A program made the translations under genes and the position numbers. From Falsiroseomonas algicola (GTDB taxonomy: Bacteria; Pseudomonadota; Alphaproteobacteria; Acetobacterales; Acetobacteraceae), in the NCBI RefSeq assembly GCF_011040385.1, contig NZ_JAAIKB010000004.1, positions 372,001-436,000 on the forward strand: a DNA stretch of 64,000 nucleotides, read 5' to 3'. Below, in pieces: positions 19,795 through 28,164 of the stretch. The notes below the pieces were generated by a model. The model was not told the origin of the DNA. It worked only from the letters and a program-made list of their open reading frames with translations, and did no database searches. The stretch's first letter is position 1; the number at the start of each line of letters is the position of its first letter.

Positions 19795-20768
19795 TCGAGA
19801 AGACGGAGCAGGGCTCCCGCGCCACGCTCACGCAACTCGATGACAGCCGCCTGCCCGCCGGGGACGTCACCATCCGCGTCGCCTGGTCGACGCTGAACTA
19901 CAAGGACGGCCTCGCCATCACCGGCAAGGGGCCGGTGGTGCGCAGCTTCCCCATGGTGCCGGGCATCGACCTCGCCGGCGTGGTGGAACACTCCGACAGC
20001 CCCGCCTATGCGCCCGGCGACAAGGTGGTGCTGAATGGCTGGGGCGTGGGGGAAGCGCATTGGGGCGGCCTCGCCGGCAAGGCGCGGCTCAAGGCCGAGT
20101 GGCTCGTGCCGCTGCAGGCGCCCTTCACGCTGCGCCAGGCCATGGCGATCGGCACCGCGGGCTATACCGCCATGCTCTGCGTCATGGCGCTCGAACGCCA
20201 TGGCGTCACGCCCGGCAGCGGCGATGTGCTGGTCACCGGTGCCGCGGGTGGCGTCGGCAGCGTCGCCGTGGCGATCCTGTCGAAGCTCGGCTACCGCGTC
20301 ACCGCCATGACCGGCCGGGCGGAGGAAGCGCCCTTCCTCACCGCGCTCGGCGCCGCCGCCATCATGGACCGCGCGGAATACGCGCAGCCCGGCAAGCCGC
20401 TGGCGCGCGAACGCTGGGCCGGCGCCATCGATGTCGCGGGCGGCCATGTGCTGGCGAATGTCTGCGCCGCCATGAAGTATCGCGGCACCGTCGCCGCCTG
20501 CGGGCTCGCCGCCGGCATGGCGCTGCCCGCCACCGTCGCGCCCTTCATCCTCCGCGGCGTCACCCTCGCCGGCGTGGACAGCGTCATGTGCCCGAAGGAG
20601 GATCGGCTGGAGGCCTGGCGCCGCCTGGCGCGGGACCTCGACCCCGCCATGCTGGAAAGCCTGACGCAGGAAATCCCGTTGGCGGAAGTGATCCCCGCCG
20701 CCGGGCGCCTGATGGAAGGCCAGGTGCGCGGCCGCCTGCTCGTGCCGCTCGATCCCACCATCGCCTGA
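19776..20768 (+). CDS. acuI: Acrylyl-CoA reductase AcuI (YhdH-type MDR)
   Basis: A 330-residue medium-chain reductase that uses NADPH to reduce acryloyl-CoA to propionyl-CoA, detoxifying acrylate. It has [19 protein letters not shown] near the N terminus, the nucleotide-binding motif [16 protein letters not shown] and [17 protein letters not shown] near the C terminus, the AcuI/YhdH hallmark. It lacks zinc-binding residues. GGAAGGAA precedes ATG 19776. Pairing with AcuR supports the assignment over a generic quinone reductase. Confidence 0.88.
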   Translation: MFDAILIEKTEQGSRATLTQLDDSRLPAGDVTIRVAWSTLNYKDGLAITGKGPVVRSFPMVPGIDLAGVVEHSDSPAYAPGDKVVLNGWGVGEAHWGGLAGKARLKAEWLVPLQAPFTLRQAMAIGTAGYTAMLCVMALERHGVTPGSGDVLVTGAAGGVGSVAVAILSKLGYRVTAMTGRAEEAPFLTALGAAAIMDRAEYAQPGKPLARERWAGAIDVAGGHVLANVCAAMKYRGTVAACGLAAGMALPATVAPFILRGVTLAGVDSVMCPKEDRLEAWRRLARDLDPAMLESLTQEIPLAEVIPAAGRLMEGQVRGRLLVPLDPTIA

Positions 20769-20793
20769 ACGAACAACGACGAAAGCCAGTCCC

Positions 20794-21372
20794 ATGTCCA
20801 CCACGACGACGCCGCCCCTCGGCCGCTTCCCCGTGCCCACCTTGGAGGAGATGCCGGAAGACATCCGCGCCCGCCTGCTGACGGTGCAGGAGAAGGCCGG
20901 CTTCATCCCCAACGTCTTCCTCGTGCTCGCGCACCGGCCCGACGAATTCCGCGCCTTCATGGCCTATCACGACGCGCTGATGGACAAGCCCGGCGTGCTG
21001 ACCAAGGCGGAGCGGGAAATGATCGTCGTCGCCACCAGCAACGCCAACCAGTGCCAGTATTGCGTGGTCGCCCACGGCGCCATCCTGCGCATCCGCGCGA
21101 AGAACCCGCTGGTCGCGGACCAGGTCGCGATCAACTACCGCAAGGCCGACATCACGGCCCGGCAGAAGGCGATGCTGGACTTCGCGATGAAGGTGGCCTT
21201 CGAAGCCTTCGCCGTCGGCGACACGGATTTCGCGACGCTGGCGGAACACGGCTTCACGCTGGAGGATGCCTGGGACATCGCCGCCATCGCCTCCTTCTTC
21301 GGCATGTCGAACCGCATGGCGAACGTCACCAGCATGCGGCCGAACGACCAGTTCTATACGATGGGGCGGTGA
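20794..21372 (+). CDS. Peroxidase-related AhpD/CMD-family protein
   Basis: A 192-residue AhpD-like protein with the redox motif NQCQYCVVAHGAILR (CxxC plus the following His), preceded by LTKAEREMIVVATS. Such proteins act as alkylhydroperoxide reductases or carboxymuconolactone-decarboxylase-like enzymes; the subfamily is usually called peroxidase-related enzyme. It begins 25 bp after acuI and is probably cotranscribed, suggesting a role in coping with the reactive acrylate or its oxidation products. Confidence 0.85.
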   Translation: MSTTTTPPLGRFPVPTLEEMPEDIRARLLTVQEKAGFIPNVFLVLAHRPDEFRAFMAYHDALMDKPGVLTKAEREMIVVATSNANQCQYCVVAHGAILRIRAKNPLVADQVAINYRKADITARQKAMLDFAMKVAFEAFAVGDTDFATLAEHGFTLEDAWDIAAIASFFGMSNRMANVTSMRPNDQFYTMGR

Positions 21373-21376
21373 GCCT

Positions 21377-21449
21377 CGGGGAAGGCCTTGCCTTCCCCGG
21401 ACCCCATCCCCCCCAAGGGTCCATGGGCCCGGGACGGGCCTGGACCGTC
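21377..21449. repeat. REP-like hairpin module, copy A
   Basis: Starts with a 9-bp hairpin (CGGGGAAGG / CCTTCCCCG) followed by CCCCATCC and ends with GACGGGCCTGGACCGTC (21433-21449). The same hairpin and tail occur at 46168-46228. It lies between the convergent AhpD-like and M20 genes and probably also ends both transcripts. Confidence 0.7.
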
Positions 21450-21450
21450 T

Positions 21451-22614
21451 TCAGGCCCGGGCCTCCGGCAGCCGGTCCCGCACCAGCCGCACGAAATACG
21501 CGACGCCATGCGGCAGCGCCGCGTCGTTGAAGTCGTAGCCGGGATTGTGCAGCGGCGCCGATGCCTTGCCATTGCCGATGAAGGCGAAGCAGCCGGGCGC
21601 GTGATGCAGGAAGCGCGCGAAATCCTCGGACCCCGTATGCGGCGCCGCAAGCTCCGCCACCTGCGCCTCCCCCATCACGGCACGCGCCGCCTGCATGGCG
21701 GCGGCGGTGGCCTCGGCGTCGTTGAGGGTGGGGATGAATTCGCGCGAGTAGGTCACGTCGCATGCCAGCCCGTAGCTGGCTGCGGTCCCGGCGGCGATGC
21801 GGCGCATCTCGGCCTCGATGGTCGCGCTCACGGCAGGGTCGAAGCTCCGCGCATCGCCCAGGATGCGCGCCAGGCCGGGCAGCGCATTGCGCGTGCCATC
21901 CGTCAGCAGTTCGGTCACGGAAACCACCGCCGTCTCCGTCGGCGCCACGCGCCGCGCGACGATGGTCTGCAGGTTCATCACCAGCGCGCAGGCCGCGACC
22001 AGCGCCTCCCGCCCCTCCTGCGGGCGGGAGGCATGGCCGCCCAGCCCGCGCAGCACGATCTCGAAATTGTCTTCCGCCGACATCACCGCGCCCGCGCGGG
22101 TGCGGAATTCGCCGACCGGGAGGCCCGGCAGGTTGTGCAGGCCGTGGATCTCCTCGAAGGGGAAGCGCTCCATCAGCCCGTCACCCAGCATGGCGAGCGC
22201 GCCGCGCCCCCATTCCTCCGCGGGCTGGAAGATGAAGCGCACCGTGCCCTCGAAGCCGCCCTCCGCCGCCAGGATGCGCGCCGCGCCCAGCAGCATGGTG
22301 GTATGCCCGTCATGCCCGCAGGCATGCATCACGCCGGGGCTGCTTGAGGCGTAGGGAAGCCCCGTCGCCTCGGTGATCCGCAGCGCGTCCATGTCGGCCC
22401 GCAGCGCGATGGAGCGGTTGCCGCTGCCGCGCGTCAGCGTCGCCACCACGCCGGTGCCGCCGACGCCCTCCGTCACCTCCGTGATGCCGAAGCCGCGCAG
22501 CTTTTCCGCCACCAGCCGCGCGGTCCGCCGCTCCTCGAAGCCGAATTCGGGATGGGCGTGGAAGTCGCGTCGCCAGGCGCGCAACTCGGCCTGGAAGCCA
22601 TCCCCTACCGGCAT
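21451..22614 (-). CDS. M20 family amidohydrolase (hippurate hydrolase-like)
   Basis: A 387-residue metallo-amidohydrolase of the M20D type. The N-terminal RRDFHAHPEFGFEE, metal-ligand segments ALRADMDALRI and HACGHDGHT, the catalytic Glu-Glu of QPAEEWGRGALAM, the dimerisation-domain segment GLGGHASRPQEG, and the final ligand region HTGSEDFARF are present. Substrates are N-acyl amino acids or similar amides. ATG 22614 follows GGAGGG; its first 10 bp overlap the MORN-repeat gene upstream. Confidence 0.92.
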   Translation of the reverse strand: MPVGDGFQAELRAWRRDFHAHPEFGFEERRTARLVAEKLRGFGITEVTEGVGGTGVVATLTRGSGNRSIALRADMDALRITEATGLPYASSSPGVMHACGHDGHTTMLLGAARILAAEGGFEGTVRFIFQPAEEWGRGALAMLGDGLMERFPFEEIHGLHNLPGLPVGEFRTRAGAVMSAEDNFEIVLRGLGGHASRPQEGREALVAACALVMNLQTIVARRVAPTETAVVSVTELLTDGTRNALPGLARILGDARSFDPAVSATIEAEMRRIAAGTAASYGLACDVTYSREFIPTLNDAEATAAAMQAARAVMGEAQVAELAAPHTGSEDFARFLHHAPGCFAFIGNGKASAPLHNPGYDFNDAALPHGVAYFVRLVRDRLPEARA

Positions 22615-23225
22615 GCGCCCTCCGTCCAGCCCAGCGCCACTGCCTCCCCCCAGGGGTCCCGGAAGCACCCCGCGGTCCAGAGGCCGCTCCGCACCACGCC
22701 CCCCAGCACGGCGCGGCCATAGCCATGCGGCTGGTCGTCCTGCCAGCCTCCCTCGAAGCGGTCGCCATTGGACAGTGTCTGCGTGCCGAGCCCGCGGCGC
22801 CGGCCATCCCGCCACTCGCCCTCGAAATGGTCGCCATTGGCGGCGGTCAGGATGCCGAAGCCATGCGGCAGCCCGTTCCGCCATTCCCCGGCATAGCCAT
22901 CGCCCGCGCTGGCGCGGGCCTGGCCGAAGCCGTCCGGCCGCCCGTCCCGCATCATGCCGATGTAGCGCAGCGCGGTGCCGTCGGGCGCCAGGAACTCGGC
23001 GCTGCCGCGGCCTTCCGCCGGGCCTTCGGGGCAGGCGCCGAACCAGCTGGCCGTCTCGCCCTCCCGCGGTGCCGGGTTCCACAGCCAGCAGCCCTGCCGC
23101 GTCTCCACCATCCAGCCGGGCCGGCCGGGCGCCGCCAGCGCCTCGGGCGAGGGCAGGCGGGGTTGCGCCCCCGCCGGCATCGCCGCCAGCAGCATCACCG
23201 CCCCGATGAGTGACCGCATGGTCAT
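22605..23225 (-). CDS. Exported MORN-repeat protein
   Basis: A 206-residue protein with a signal peptide (LIGAVMLLAAMPAGAQ). Four consecutive MORN-like repeats lie between residues ~90 and 175, e.g. YAGEWRNGLPHGFGIL and FEGGWQDDQPHGYGRA. Three cysteines (WLWNP-preceding, FGACPEG and the last GACR) could form disulfides. MORN repeats usually bind lipid or serve as scaffolds; a periplasmic function is not established. It overlaps the amidohydrolase by 10 bp, so the two are one transcription unit. Start 23225 follows GGGGG; 23219 is also possible. Confidence 0.82.
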   Translation of the reverse strand: MTMRSLIGAVMLLAAMPAGAQPRLPSPEALAAPGRPGWMVETRQGCWLWNPAPREGETASWFGACPEGPAEGRGSAEFLAPDGTALRYIGMMRDGRPDGFGQARASAGDGYAGEWRNGLPHGFGILTAANGDHFEGEWRDGRRRGLGTQTLSNGDRFEGGWQDDQPHGYGRAVLGGVVRSGLWTAGCFRDPWGEAVALGWTEGACR

Positions 23226-23254
23226 CCCCCTGTCCCGGCAGCCTGGCCAGCCGC

Positions 23255-24208
23255 CTATTGCGGCTGCAGCCCCGCGAGCCGCACGGCCTCCGCATATTGC
23301 GCGCGTTCGTTGCGCAGGAAGTTGCCGAAGGCCGCCGCGTCCTGCCCCGTCGGCTCGATCCACAGCTCCCCGAAGCGCGCCCGGACCGCGGGCTGCTCCA
23401 GCGGTGCCCGCACCGCCGCCTCCAGCCGCGCGCGCTGCGCCTCCGGCACCGCGGCATTGGTGAAGAAGCCGAACCAGGAGTTGGAGGCGAAGTCCGCCAT
23501 GCCGAGTTCCGCGAAGCTCGGCACCTCCGGCGCTGCCGCCACACGCCCGGCATGCGCCACCGCGATGGGTGTCAGCCGCCCTTCCCGCACCGGCGGCACC
23601 ACCTCCGCCAGGATGCCCAGCACCATGTGGACGCGGCCCTCCAGCAGGTCCGGCAGCCACTGCCCCGATCCGCGATAGGGCACATGGGTGAAGTCCCCCC
23701 CCGTCCGCGCCTTCAGCAATTCCGTGCTCAGGTGGTTCGACGTCCCGGTGCCATAGGTGGCGTAGCTGAGCCCGCCGGGCCTGCGCTTCGATGCCGCGAC
23801 CAGCCCCGCCAGATCCCGCGCGCCGACGGAGGGATGCACCACCAGCATGTGCGGCAGCACCGCCACATGCGCGAGCGGCGCGAAGTCCCGTTCCCCGTCA
23901 TAGGGGAGGTTGCGCTGGATGAAGGGGTTGATGGTGAAGGAGTTGGAGGCCATCAGCAGCGTCGTGCCATCCGGCGCCGACCGTGCGGCTTCCTGCGTCG
24001 CGATCACGGTGCCGCCGCCCGGCCGGTTGTCGATGACGATGGGCGCGCCGAGCTGCTGCCCGATGGTCGGCGCGAAGAGCCGCGCCACCAGATCCATCGT
24101 CCCGCCGCCGGGGAAGGGCACCAGGATCCGCACCGGCCGCGCCGTCTGCGCGATCGCCGCCACGGGCAGGCAGGACGCCGCCGCCAACAGGCTCCGTCGC
24201 CGCATCAT
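23255..24208 (-). CDS. Tripartite tricarboxylate transporter receptor (Bug/TctC family)
   Basis: A 317-residue periplasmic receptor with an N-terminal RRRSLLAAASCLPVAAIAQ signal (twin-arginine-like). Bug motifs are VRILVPFPGGGTMDLVAR, IVIDNRPGGGTVIATQ and HVPYRGSGQWLPDLLEGRV. Bug proteins capture carboxylates or other small organic ligands. No TctA/TctB membrane subunits are in the window, so it is an orphan receptor. ATG 24208 is followed by a second ATG; GGGAGCAGGG lies upstream. Confidence 0.9.
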   Translation of the reverse strand: MMRRRSLLAAASCLPVAAIAQTARPVRILVPFPGGGTMDLVARLFAPTIGQQLGAPIVIDNRPGGGTVIATQEAARSAPDGTTLLMASNSFTINPFIQRNLPYDGERDFAPLAHVAVLPHMLVVHPSVGARDLAGLVAASKRRPGGLSYATYGTGTSNHLSTELLKARTGGDFTHVPYRGSGQWLPDLLEGRVHMVLGILAEVVPPVREGRLTPIAVAHAGRVAAAPEVPSFAELGMADFASNSWFGFFTNAAVPEAQRARLEAAVRAPLEQPAVRARFGELWIEPTGQDAAAFGNFLRNERAQYAEAVRLAGLQPQ

Positions 24209-24276
24209 CGTCCCTGCTCCCTCATGCTGTTCAGGCAATGATGGGAGCCCGCCGGATCAGCGGCAAGCGCGTGTTC

Positions 24277-24440
24277 AGAGACCGTTTGAGAATGCCGGCG
24301 GCTGAGGATCCGCAGGGGATTTTTCGTTGCTGCCAGGAAGCGGACGCGGCCGATGCTGGTTGCATCGGCAAGTTCGCTGACGCCGCAGCGGCGGAAAAGA
24401 CCCGCGGAGCCGACCCGTCCGGTGTTCTCAGGCGGTCTCT
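24277..24440. repeat. 164-bp dispersed element with terminal inverted repeats, copy 1
   Basis: Ends are AGAGACCGTTTGAGAA (24277-24292) and TTCTCAGGCGGTCTCT (24425-24440), an inverted pair with two mismatches. An internal hairpin GCCGATGC-TGGTT-GCATCGGC (24349-24369) is perfect. The element recurs at 63027-63189 with roughly 80-85% identity by eye. Its right end touches the stop codon of the SGNH gene. It has no coding capacity, so MITE-like or REP/BIME-like. Confidence 0.85.
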
Positions 24441-25246
24441 CAGGCCTCGCTGACGCGGCCCAGGCAGGGGGCGAGTTCGGGGAAGCGCTGGCCGGCGGCA
24501 TCGAAGAGCAGGCTGGCGATGCGGCGATAGCCGAAATGGGTGAAGTGCACCCCATCCTCCGCCCGCATCGTCTGGGTCGATCGTTCCAGCGCCACCGCCG
24601 GCATGTAGCGGCCCTGCGCGTCGCTGGTCGCTTCCCAGGTCGGCAGGAACACCGCGCCCGCCGCTTCGGCCGCCGCCTGCTGGATCGCGTTCAGCTGCCG
24701 CGCCGCGCCCGCGAACTGCGTCTCCCGCATGTTGGGCAGGCCGAGCCAGACCGCCCGCGCGCCGCCCTGCACCGCGTTCCCCACCATTTCCGCCACGCGC
24801 TGGCCGTAGAGTTCCGCGAAGGCCGCGGTGCCGAAGGGGTGGCGGGCGCGCAGCGCGCGGACCACCATCGGCCGGAAGTCGTTGGCGCCGATCCAGAACA
24901 CGACCAGGTGCGGCTGGTGCCGCTGCACCAGGTCCCGCGACACGGCGGTCCAGTCATATTCGTCGCCGCGGGTCACGCCGGTGGCGTGAAGGGTGCCGTT
25001 GATGATGCGAAGCCGCTCCCGCCGCCGCATGGCGGGTTGCAGCGACAGGAACATCCCCTGCGCCAGGCTGTCGCCGCAGAACAGCAGGTCCACCCGCTGC
25101 GGCGCGCTGCGTTCGCTTCCCTCCGCCGGCGCGGCGCCTTCGGTCGCCGCCGCGCGCGCAAGGCCCGGCAGCGAAACCAGCCCTGCCGCCGCGCCGAACA
25201 GGACATCACGCCGCGAGGTGAAAACCCGGCACCGACCAGCCCGCAT
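24440..25246 (-). CDS. Exported SGNH/GDSL hydrolase
   Basis: A 268-residue protein with a Tat-like leader (SRRDVLFGAAAGLVSLPGLARA). SGNH blocks: block I FCGDSLAQG, block III GANDF, block V DGVHFTHFG with the catalytic Asp-His pair. Such enzymes are esterases or acetyl-transferases/esterases on envelope polysaccharides. It is divergent from the SGNH-MBOAT pair, with only 54 bp between the start codons, suggesting shared regulation. Confidence 0.85.
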   Translation of the reverse strand: MRAGRCRVFTSRRDVLFGAAAGLVSLPGLARAAATEGAAPAEGSERSAPQRVDLLFCGDSLAQGMFLSLQPAMRRRERLRIINGTLHATGVTRGDEYDWTAVSRDLVQRHQPHLVVFWIGANDFRPMVVRALRARHPFGTAAFAELYGQRVAEMVGNAVQGGARAVWLGLPNMRETQFAGAARQLNAIQQAAAEAAGAVFLPTWEATSDAQGRYMPAVALERSTQTMRAEDGVHFTHFGYRRIASLLFDAAGQRFPELAPCLGRVSEA

Positions 25247-25255
25247 GCAGGCACT

Positions 25256-25280
25256 CCGAATTCGCAGGAATCGGATTCGG
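25256..25280. promoter_or_regulatory. Inverted repeat in the divergent promoter of the SGNH genes
   Basis: CCGAAT (25256-25261) and ATTCGG (25275-25280) are exact inverted copies, in the 54-bp space between the start codons of the two divergent SGNH genes. It could be an operator for both; the regulator is unknown. Confidence 0.35.
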
Positions 25281-25300
25281 GTATATCATGCAGAGGGTTA

Positions 25301-26656
25301 ATGGGTAAGGACCAGCCAACCGCAATGTTCGCCCGACGGCGCCTGATGACGACCTTCGGCCTCGGCGCGATGCTGGCCGCCTGCGGCCGGGACGGGGCCG
25401 AACGCCCCCCCTCCCCGGCCGAGACCGCGCGCTGGGCCGAAGGCCTCGCCCTGCCCCCCGACCCGGCCTTCGAGGCCCTGCTGCCCGCCTCGGCCGGCCC
25501 CGATCCGTTCGCCCCCATCGGCACCGCGCTCCGCGCCCTGGAAGGCGGCGCGGAGGGTCGCGCCCTGGTCCTGCTGCTGGGCGACAGCCACAGCGCCGGC
25601 CCCATCCTGGCGGAGCGGCTGCGGGAGTTGTTCCAGTCCCGCTACGGTGCCATCGGCCCCGGCCGCCTGCCCCCCGCCCGCGCCCAGCGCTTCTGGAACC
25701 CCTCCGGCCTCTTCATCGCGCAGAACGGGGAATGGGAGGCGCGGAACGCGCTCCGCAGCACCAGCCCCGGCCCCTTCGGCCTGACGGGCTACCGCCTGAC
25801 CGGCGCGCGCGCCGGCGACACGCTGACGCTCCGCACCACCGACCCGCGCGGCTTCGACCGCATCAGCCTGACCGTCGCCACCGGCCCCTCCTCCGGCAGT
25901 TTCCGCCTGCTTGCCGCCGGCACGCCGGATACAGCCCATGCCACCGCGACGCCGGCGCCCGATCTCCGCCAGATGCGCTACCTCGTCTCCCCCGGCACCA
26001 GGGAGATGGCGCTGGAACTGGTGGGCGACGGGCCCATCGACCTGCTGGGCTGGGGGATCGAGCGCCGCGGCCGCGGCGTGCTGGTGGAGGCCTTCGGCAT
26101 CAACGGCGCGACGCTCGCCACCCTCGACAACCGCGACCCTTCCATCCTCGCCCGCGAGCTTGCCGTGGCGCCGCCCGCCTTGGTGATCCTGGAATACGGG
26201 ACCAACGAGGCGACGGACCGAGACCTGGATGCGGACGCCTACGCCGCCGCGCTCACCCGCCGCATCCGGACGCTGCGCGCCGCCCTGCCGCGCAGCGGGA
26301 TCATGCTGATGGGCGTCCCCGATGCCGGCCGCCCCACCCGCCCGGCGCCCGCCCGCCGCGGCCAGCCCGCCCGCGCGCCCTCGGGCTGCGGGGGCGTGAC
26401 GCCGCTCGTGTCGCTGGCCACGGTCAAGGCCGCGCAGCGCCGCGCGGTGGCGGAAACCAGGGTCGGCTTCTTCGACTGGTCGGCGGAGGTGACGCAGGAT
26501 GTCTGCCGCCTGCCCGGCCTGGCCGCCGGCGCCCAGCCCCTGATGCAGCGGGACCTCGTGCACTTCACCGCCGAGGGCTACCGCCTGACGGCCGAGCGGC
26601 TGCACGCCGCCATCCTGCGCGGTGCCGGCCTGGCCGGCGCCTCCCCCGGAGCCTGA
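25301..26656 (+). CDS. SGNH-fold lipoprotein, putative O-acetyltransferase partner of the MBOAT protein
   Basis: A 451-residue protein with lipobox LAAC (Cys28) in a leader containing RRR. SGNH motifs are GDSHSAG (94-100), YGTNEA and DLVHFTAEGY; a jelly-roll-like insert (about 150-250) separates the first two. In PatA/PatB and AlgI/AlgJ/AlgX systems an MBOAT protein exports acetyl groups and an SGNH/AlgX-type protein transfers them to polysaccharide; this gene is 9 bp upstream of an MBOAT gene, so the same role is inferred. Start 25301 has AGAGGG very close; 25325 is an alternative. Confidence 0.82.
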   Translation: MGKDQPTAMFARRRLMTTFGLGAMLAACGRDGAERPPSPAETARWAEGLALPPDPAFEALLPASAGPDPFAPIGTALRALEGGAEGRALVLLLGDSHSAGPILAERLRELFQSRYGAIGPGRLPPARAQRFWNPSGLFIAQNGEWEARNALRSTSPGPFGLTGYRLTGARAGDTLTLRTTDPRGFDRISLTVATGPSSGSFRLLAAGTPDTAHATATPAPDLRQMRYLVSPGTREMALELVGDGPIDLLGWGIERRGRGVLVEAFGINGATLATLDNRDPSILARELAVAPPALVILEYGTNEATDRDLDADAYAAALTRRIRTLRAALPRSGIMLMGVPDAGRPTRPAPARRGQPARAPSGCGGVTPLVSLATVKAAQRRAVAETRVGFFDWSAEVTQDVCRLPGLAAGAQPLMQRDLVHFTAEGYRLTAERLHAAILRGAGLAGASPGA

Positions 26657-26665
26657 CCACCCGCC

Positions 26666-28054
26666 ATGCTCTTCCCCACGGGCGTCTTCGCCCTGTTCTT
26701 CGCCGCGGTCTTCGCGATCCACTGGACGCTGGTCCGCCTGGCCCCCGCCGCTACCCGGCCCTTCCTGCTGCTCGCCAGCCTCTGCTTCTACGCCTTCTGG
26801 AGCATCCCCTTCTGCGCGGCGCTCCTGGCCGTGGGCCTCTTCGCCTGGGCCATCGGCCTCAAGGTGCGGAGCGACGAAGGTTGGCTGATCGCAGGCGTCG
26901 GCGGGATGCTCGGCTGGCTCGCCTACTTCAAATACACCGGCTTCCTGCTGCGGGAGGCGACGCCACTCGCGGTCGCCATCGGCCTGCCGCCCCTGCCCGC
27001 GCCGGAGATCCTGCTGCCCGTCGGCATCAGCTTCTACTGCTTCCAGGCCATCTCCTACATGGTGGATGTCAGGCGGGGCGATGTCGCGGTCGAACGCTCG
27101 CCGCTCAACGTCCTCGTCTACCTCACCTTCTTCCCGCACCTCGCCGCCGGCCCCATCGTCCGCGCGGCCCACTTCCTGCCCCAGGTCGCGGCACTGCCGG
27201 ACCGCTGGCGGGTGCCGCTCGCCATGGGCGGGCTGCTGATCCTGGGCGGCCTCTTCAAGAAGATGGTGCTGGCGAACGAGATCGCGACGGGCATCGTGGA
27301 CCCGGTCTTCCGCGATCCCGCCTCCTACGGCGCGCTCGACATCGCCCTCGCGGCCTATGGCTACACCATCCAGATCTGGTGCGACTTCTCCGGCTATTCG
27401 GACATGGCGATCGGCCTCGCGGCGCTGCTCGGCTACCACTTCCCCAAGAATTTCGACCAGCCCTTCCGCGCCCTCTCCCTCTCGGACTTCTGGCGGCGCT
27501 GGCACATCTCCCTGTCCACCTGGCTGCGGGACTACCTCTACAAGCCGCTCGGCGGCAGCCGGGGCACGGAAGCGCGCACCGCCCGCAACCTGATGCTGAC
27601 CATGGTGCTGGGCGGCATCTGGCACGGCGCGGCCTGGACCTTCGTTGCCTGGGGCGCCCTGCACGGCGCGGCACTGGTCATCGAAAGGGCGCTGGGATTG
27701 CGGGATTCACCGACCAGTTGGGCCGGCCGCCTGCTGCGCTGGGCCATCACCTTCCACATCGTCGTCGCCGCCTTCGTGCTGTTCCGCGCGCCGGACCTGG
27801 CGACGGTGGGCGCCATGGCGTCCGGGCTGATCGACCTGGAGACGCCGAGCGAGGCCTGGACCTGGCGGCTGGTGGCCTTCGTCGGCCTCGGTCTCGGCCT
27901 GCACTTCCTGCCGGCCGACCTCCGCCAGCGCAGCGAAGCGGCGCTGGCGCTGCTGCACCCGATGGTGCTCGGCCTGGTCTTCGGGGCGCTGCTGCTGGGC
28001 ATCCTGCTGGCGGCGCCGGAAGGCGTGGCGCCGTTCATCTATTTCCAGTTCTGA
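26666..28054 (+). CDS. MBOAT-family O-acyltransferase (AlgI/PatA-like)
   Basis: A 462-residue polytopic membrane protein with MBOAT hallmarks: VGISFYCFQAISYMVDV, LTFFPHLAAGPIVRA, QIWCDFSGYSDMAIG, FWRRWHISLSTWLRDYLY, and catalytic His320 in LGGIWHGAAWTF. It moves acyl (usually acetyl) groups across the inner membrane to an SGNH-type acceptor. Its partner is the upstream lipoprotein gene. The target polymer (peptidoglycan, exopolysaccharide or lipid glycan) is unknown. Confidence 0.93.
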   Translation: MLFPTGVFALFFAAVFAIHWTLVRLAPAATRPFLLLASLCFYAFWSIPFCAALLAVGLFAWAIGLKVRSDEGWLIAGVGGMLGWLAYFKYTGFLLREATPLAVAIGLPPLPAPEILLPVGISFYCFQAISYMVDVRRGDVAVERSPLNVLVYLTFFPHLAAGPIVRAAHFLPQVAALPDRWRVPLAMGGLLILGGLFKKMVLANEIATGIVDPVFRDPASYGALDIALAAYGYTIQIWCDFSGYSDMAIGLAALLGYHFPKNFDQPFRALSLSDFWRRWHISLSTWLRDYLYKPLGGSRGTEARTARNLMLTMVLGGIWHGAAWTFVAWGALHGAALVIERALGLRDSPTSWAGRLLRWAITFHIVVAAFVLFRAPDLATVGAMASGLIDLETPSEAWTWRLVAFVGLGLGLHFLPADLRQRSEAALALLHPMVLGLVFGALLLGILLAAPEGVAPFIYFQF

Positions 28055-28080
28055 TGCAGGCCGCCGAGCCAGACGACATG

Positions 28081-28132
28081 GCAGGAGGGCTCCGCCCCCC
28101 TGCACCCCCCGCCAGGGGCCTCGGGCCCCTGG
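28081..28132. repeat. Paired GC-rich hairpins in the MBOAT gene cluster
   Basis: Two hairpins in series: GCAGGAGGG/CCCCCCTGC (28081-28103, one mismatch) and the perfect CCAGGGGCC-TCG-GGCCCCTGG (28112-28132). They resemble REP/BIME units and may attenuate transcription or protect the mRNA 3' end of the MBOAT gene. Confidence 0.5.
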
Positions 28133-28164
28133 ACCGCGAGGTTTTGGGACCGATGGAGTAAGCG

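Noticed and set aside
25298-27664. A 788-codon minus-strand frame opposite the SGNH lipoprotein and MBOAT genes
   Set aside because: No recognisable domain, while the plus strand has intact SGNH and MBOAT motifs.
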